The notes beneath the pieces were generated by a model. It worked only from the letters and a program-made list of their open reading frames with translations. It was not told the DNA's origin and searched no databases. From CAZUGO01 sp964619935 (GTDB lineage Bacteria; Planctomycetota; Phycisphaerae; UBA1845; CAIVHJ01), in the NCBI GenBank assembly GCA_964619935.1, contig CAZUGO010000079.1, positions 1 through 64,000 on the forward strand: 64,000 nucleotides of DNA. Direction: 5' to 3'. Below, in pieces: positions 60,673 to 64,000 of this stretch (position 1 is its first letter; the number at the start of each line of letters is the position of its first letter). The position numbers and the translations under genes were made by a program.

Positions 60673-61302
60673 TTACGCAATCGCTTCGCTCAGGATGCGG
60701 AGGTTTTGGCTGTCCCCGGCGAATAGCGGTTCAAGCAATGCCTTCAAGCGCATGCGGGCCCGATGGAGGTGGCTCTTGACGGTGGCCACCGGCACATCCA
60801 GAACCTCGGCGATATCCTGGCAACTCAGATCCTCGCGATAGAAAAGCGTAATGGCCACCCGTTGGGGATCGCTCAAGCGCTCCACGGCACGCCACACCGC
60901 GTCTCTCAAGGCTGCGGCCTCGTGGCTCTCGGCGGTGCGCTCCGGGGCGGGCTCGGTGGCATCGGCAAAGGTGTTGAAGTCAAGGTCGCCGCTGGCGCAC
61001 TTTTTCCGCTGGCGAAGGCCGTTGAGGCTCAAGCGGTAGGCAATGGTGAACAGCCAGGTGCTGAAGCGATAGGTCGGATCAAACGAATCGATCGACGACA
61101 CCGCCTTCAAGAACGCCTCCTGGCAGACGTCCTCGGCTTCGTCATGGTTCGGAAGCACCCGCCAGACGAAGGCAAACAGCCGCTGCTTGTGATGCTCGAT
61201 CAACAAACGGGCGGCCTCGCGATCCCCTTTCTGCAGGGCGCGGATCAGCCGCTGCTCCTCGAGCCGGCCTAGTTTGCCAAGGGTCGCTGGGCGCATCATC
61301 AT
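60673..61302 (-). CDS. ECF sigma factor
   Basis: A 209-residue sigma-70 of the ECF class. Region 2: LIEHHKQRLFAFVWRVLPNHDEAEDVCQEAFLKAVSSIDSFDPTYRFSTWLFTIAYRLSLN-type text, in which the DxAEDVxQE and FSTWL motifs are typical. Region 4: LSDPQRVAITLFYREDLSCQDIAEVLDVPVATVKSHLHRAR, with the helix-turn-helix. The next gene encodes the anti-sigma, the third an exported PDZ protein. A TATAAT box ends seven bases before the ATG and no ribosome-binding site is present, so the mRNA is probably leaderless. Confidence 0.93.
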   Translation of the reverse strand: MMMRPATLGKLGRLEEQRLIRALQKGDREAARLLIEHHKQRLFAFVWRVLPNHDEAEDVCQEAFLKAVSSIDSFDPTYRFSTWLFTIAYRLSLNGLRQRKKCASGDLDFNTFADATEPAPERTAESHEAAALRDAVWRAVERLSDPQRVAITLFYREDLSCQDIAEVLDVPVATVKSHLHRARMRLKALLEPLFAGDSQNLRILSEAIA

Positions 61303-61308
61303 TACCTA

Positions 61309-61314
61309 ATTATA
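61309..61314 (-). promoter_or_regulatory. -10 box of the ECF operon
   Basis: A perfect TATAAT on the minus strand (61314-61309), six bases before the ATG at 61302. The start would be at the ATG itself. No good housekeeping -35 box is seen 16-18 bases upstream. Confidence 0.5.
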
Positions 61315-61388
61315 CCTCGGCCATCTCGAGGGGTTTCAGTGGCCCGATCGAACCTCCAGGCCCCCGAGAAAAAAATTGCCAAGCCGGG

Positions 61389-61417
61389 GCGACAAACCAT
61401 TTAAACTTATCTATCCT
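61389..61417 (+). promoter_or_regulatory. Possible smpB promoter
   Basis: GCGACA (61389-61394) and TATCCT (61412-61417) are separated by 17 bases. The start would be one or two bases before the smpB ATG at 61426. Confidence 0.35.
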
Positions 61418-61425
61418 AACAGCTT

Positions 61426-61899
61426 ATGTCAAGAAAAGCGCCGCAGAACGCCCCCGAGTATGTCATCAGGAACAAGAAGGCCTCGCATCGCTTCGAGATT
61501 CTGGAGCGGATGAACTGCGGAATCGCTCTTAAGGGTACAGAAATAAAGAGCTTACGGAACAGACAGATTTCTCTGGAAGAGGCCTTCGTGCGGATCAGCG
61601 ACCGCGACGAAATGTGGCTGTACGGCTGCCACATCAACCCGTATGAGCAGGGGCATACCGCCAACCACGAACCGCTGCGTCCCAGAAAACTGTTGGCTCA
61701 CCGCCGAGAAATCGATAAATGGAGTCCCCAGGTCCGCATTCGGGGATTGACCATTGTTCCCTTGGGCATCTACTTCAACCCCCGCGGGTTGGCCAAGGTG
61801 ACCGTGGCCCTGGTTCGCGGCAAGAGCGCCCCGGACAAGCGCCGGGACCTCAAGAAACGGGACCACCAGCGGGAAATCAATCGGGCGCTGCGGCGCTGA
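61426..61899 (+). CDS. smpB: SsrA-binding protein SmpB
   Basis: SmpB delivers tmRNA to stalled ribosomes in trans-translation. The 157-residue protein matches the family: NKKASHRFEILERMNCGIALKGTEIKSLR, then ISLEEAFVRISDRDEMWLYGCHINPY, HEPLRPRKLLAHRREI and the basic C-terminal tail DKRRDLKKRDHQREINRALRR that contacts the A site. No ribosome-binding site precedes the ATG. The tmRNA gene (ssrA), often a neighbour, is not found near it. Divergent from the ECF sigma gene. Confidence 0.96.
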   Translation: MSRKAPQNAPEYVIRNKKASHRFEILERMNCGIALKGTEIKSLRNRQISLEEAFVRISDRDEMWLYGCHINPYEQGHTANHEPLRPRKLLAHRREIDKWSPQVRIRGLTIVPLGIYFNPRGLAKVTVALVRGKSAPDKRRDLKKRDHQREINRALRR

Positions 61900-62031
61900 A
61901 CGCCCGCTTCATCGAGTCCCGGCGGCCGGGAACTTGCCAACGAGGGCCCCGATCCGCTACCTTGAAGCGATTGACCCTTGCGCAACCGCCGAATCCGTGG
62001 TTTCCCCCGGTGCTGACTTGAAAGGAACACA

Positions 62032-64000
62032 ATGTTTCAAAGAACCCAATTGGTTCTGCTCGCCGGATGTCTCGTCAGTTGCGGGCCGGTGGCCATGCTG
62101 CTGGGCAGCCCGCTGCCGCGCGATCCGAACAATCTGTACGGCCAGTTCGATAACGGGCTCAAGTACATCGTGCGCAAACACGACCTGCCGGCTGAGCGGG
62201 TGGCGATGTACCTGCACATCAAGACCGGCGCCCTGAACGAGAGCGACACCCAGAACGGGCTGGCCCATTTTCTGGAGCACATGGGTTTCAACGGATCCAC
62301 CCATTTTGCACCCGGCGAGCTGATCCCGCACATGAGCAAGATGGGCATGACCTTCGGGGCGCACAGCAATGCCCACACCACCTACCACGAGACCGTGTAC
62401 AAGTTGTTCATGCCCGACAATACTGAGGAGTCGGTCAACACCGCAATGACCGTCCTGGGTGATTTTGCGAACGGCCTGCTGCTGCTGGAGGCGGAAATCA
62501 ACAACGAGCGCGGCGTGGTGCTCGAAGAGTCGCGGTCGCGCAAGAGCGCCCAGGAGCGGATCCGCAAGGAACTCTTGAAGAACGTGCTGGCCGGCTCGCG
62601 GATCGCCTCGCACGATGTCATCGGCATCGAAGCCCAGATTGCCGCCTTTCCCAAGGCCGAGTTTGACGATTACTGGAACACCTGGTACCGCCCGGACAAC
62701 ATGACCCTCATCGTGGTCGGGGACATCGACCCGCAGGCCATCCTGGCCAAGGCCACGCCGGTGTTCGGCACGTGGAAGGCCCGGGCTGCGGCCCGCGACC
62801 CGCTGGGTGCCCAACTGACCCCGATGAACGAAGCTCGGGCGTTCGTGATCAGTGATCCGGAGATGCCCGCGTGCCAGGTGCAGATCCTGGCGGTCAAGCC
62901 CGGGCGCCCGCCGATGAGCAGTTTTGCCGAGTTTCGGTTCAACGAGGTCGAGAACATCGGCCCGTGGATCGTCAGCCGGCGGCTGGACGAGATGGTCAAG
63001 AAAGGCGAGGCCAACTTCTTCGGCGGTGGCTGCGCCGTCCAACCGCTGTTCAACGAAGCCATCCTGCCGCTGATCGCGACCGCCGGCATGCCCGAAAAGT
63101 GGAACGGTATGCTGGAGCAGGCCATCATCGAGCTGAACCGGGCGATTGAGCACGGCTTCACCGAGCAGGAGCTGCAGCTGGCCAAGGAAGCGACCATCTC
63201 CGATGCGGAACGGGCCGTCGAGCGCGAGGCCACGCTGGATGCCCGGGCGTTCGTCAACATGATCAGCGGGGCCGTCGGGCTGGACTACCCGATCCTGTCG
63301 GCGGCTCAGAACCTGGAACTGACCAAGCAGGCCCTGGCGGATGTGACGCTCAGCGAAGTGCAGCAGGTCTTTGTGGACAACTTCAAGACCGCCAACATGA
63401 CCTATGTGATCACCGCGCCACAGCGCGAAGGGGTGGCCTTGCCGACGTCGCAGGATGTGCTGGCCGCGGCGGCCGAGGCCTGGGCCCGCAAGACCGAAGT
63501 CCTGCAGCAGGCCGAGCGGATCACCGCGTTGCTGGAGCAACTGCCGCAACCAGGCCAGGTGGTCAGCCGGCAGACCGATCCGGACTTGCAAATCACCACG
63601 GCAACGTTCAGCAACGGCGCCGTGGTGCATCACCGGTTCATGGACTATAAGAAGGACGAGGCCACCATCACCATCACCTTCAGCGGCGGCATCATCGAAG
63701 AGACGGCCGCCAACCGCGGGGTCAGTTCGGTGGCCAGCCTGATAAACGCCACCTCCAAGCTGACCTCCACCCAGATTCGCGACTACATGACCGGAAAGAA
63801 GGTCAACGTCGGCGGCGGGGTCGGGCTGGACGCCAGCACCCTGCGGATCAGCGGCTCGCCCCAGCATCTGGAAACCGGCATGCAGTTGGCCCATCTGTAC
63901 ATCACCGACGGCAAGATCGAGCCGTCGGCCCTGGACGTCTGGAAGGAAGCAACCCTCCAGGAAATCGATCGCCGCAAAAACGACGCCCGCGCCCAAGCCT
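62032..64000 (+). CDS. M16 family zinc metallopeptidase, 3' end outside the window
   Basis: The reading runs from ATG 62032, preceded by GAAAGGAAC, to the window edge (656 codons), in frame and without a stop. The N-terminus is signal-like with cysteines (LVLLAGCLVSCG), possibly a lipoprotein. The first M16 domain is complete: LAHFLEHMGFNGS has the inverted HxxEH zinc site, with the third ligand Glu in INNERGVVLEE 70 residues later. The second, inactive domain follows from about residue 230 with WYRPDNMTLIVVGDI before it. A further M16 domain begins near residue 515. Resembles the PqqL-like secreted zinc peptidases of about 900 residues. A long opposite-strand frame is a shadow. Confidence 0.93.
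   Translation, partial: MFQRTQLVLLAGCLVSCGPVAMLLGSPLPRDPNNLYGQFDNGLKYIVRKHDLPAERVAMYLHIKTGALNESDTQNGLAHFLEHMGFNGSTHFAPGELIPHMSKMGMTFGAHSNAHTTYHETVYKLFMPDNTEESVNTAMTVLGDFANGLLLLEAEINNERGVVLEESRSRKSAQERIRKELLKNVLAGSRIASHDVIGIEAQIAAFPKAEFDDYWNTWYRPDNMTLIVVGDIDPQAILAKATPVFGTWKARAAARDPLGAQLTPMNEARAFVISDPEMPACQVQILAVKPGRPPMSSFAEFRFNEVENIGPWIVSRRLDEMVKKGEANFFGGGCAVQPLFNEAILPLIATAGMPEKWNGMLEQAIIELNRAIEHGFTEQELQLAKEATISDAERAVEREATLDARAFVNMISGAVGLDYPILSAAQNLELTKQALADVTLSEVQQVFVDNFKTANMTYVITAPQREGVALPTSQDVLAAAAEAWARKTEVLQQAERITALLEQLPQPGQVVSRQTDPDLQITTATFSNGAVVHHRFMDYKKDEATITITFSGGIIEETAANRGVSSVASLINATSKLTSTQIRDYMTGKKVNVGGGVGLDASTLRISGSPQHLETGMQLAHLYITDGKIEPSALDVWKEATLQEIDRRKNDARAQA

Noticed and set aside
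61957..63996. 679-codon open frame on the minus strand
   Set aside because: It is the antisense shadow of the M16 peptidase, whose HFLEHMGFNGS and other motifs are clear on the plus strand. GC-rich genes often leave such open frames.
1..64000. CRISPR array, prophage, insertion sequence or integron
   Set aside because: No regularly spaced repeats other than the short arrays listed, and no transposase, integrase or phage structural protein among the frames.

Overview
The window looks like chromosomal DNA of a high-GC member of the Planctomycetota, most likely class Phycisphaerae. The evidence is a secreted protein at the left edge ending in the short type-I-dockerin-like motif ADLNGDGxxxxADLAxLIGAWGPNPG that is common in that group, a membrane protein with the CxxCGYDLRG...CPECG zinc ribbon frequently seen there, an unusually short stand-alone gene organisation, and many secreted HEAT, TPR and DUF1573 proteins. 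This taxonomic call is inference; no rRNA or tRNA gene is present.

Layout. 0-5.6 kb: a broken or partial FG-GAP/dockerin-like secreted protein, an MsrB-MsrA lipoprotein, about 1 kb of structured or AT-rich non-coding DNA, then a minus-strand GlmU-like/fluC/DUF190 group. 5.7-6.0 kb: a strong candidate 6S RNA with its own promoter, closing stem and terminator, not marked by any ORF. 6.2-12.5 kb: DUF1573 protein, a 57-residue membrane peptide, a Maf/CgeB-like glycosyltransferase, a sigma-70 family factor preceded by a perfect TGTGA-N6-TCACA palindrome, and a MATE exporter behind a promoter-leader ORF-terminator module. 12.7-20.5 kb: HEAT protein, FAD oxidoreductase, and a tightly overlapping operon pdxJ-SGNH hydrolase-dapA-membrane protein. 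20.5-34.6 kb: pyruvate phosphate dikinase with a histone-like basic tail, TPR and HEAT proteins, a glycosyltransferase, endonuclease V, prfB with its programmed frameshift, a phosphatase/malate dehydrogenase pair. 34.8-41.4 kb: zinc-ribbon membrane protein and amidohydrolase, an AT-rich island with four copies of a 14-bp inverted repeat, two secreted proteins and an FHA-GAF histidine kinase. 41.7-54.4 kb: cardiolipin synthase, family-4 uracil-DNA glycosylase, alpha/beta hydrolase, NhaC antiporter, Mpo1-like protein, mnmE, a 49-residue lysine-rich protein with complete promoter, ribosome-binding site and terminator, aspS, an ABC exporter with an extra periplasmic PDZ-like domain, and a DinB protein. 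54.4-64 kb: MarR-ABC ATPase-permease operon, a predicted barrel protein, an ECF sigma/anti-sigma/PDZ-protein operon, smpB, and the first two thirds of an M16 peptidase that runs off the right edge.

How it fits together. Most genes are housekeeping: lysine/cell wall (dapA), vitamin B6 (pdxJ), translation fidelity and rescue (prfB, aspS, mnmE, smpB), DNA repair (nfi, UDG), central carbon (ppdK, mdh). There is no phage, insertion sequence, CRISPR array or defence island. The points of real novelty are regulatory and architectural: the 6S RNA, the MATE leader, three probable leaderless transcripts (prfB, ECF sigma factor, smpB), shared sequence words between two distant AT-rich intergenic regions, the inverted-repeat island, two independent histone-like lysine-rich sequences, and the PDZ-containing exporter.
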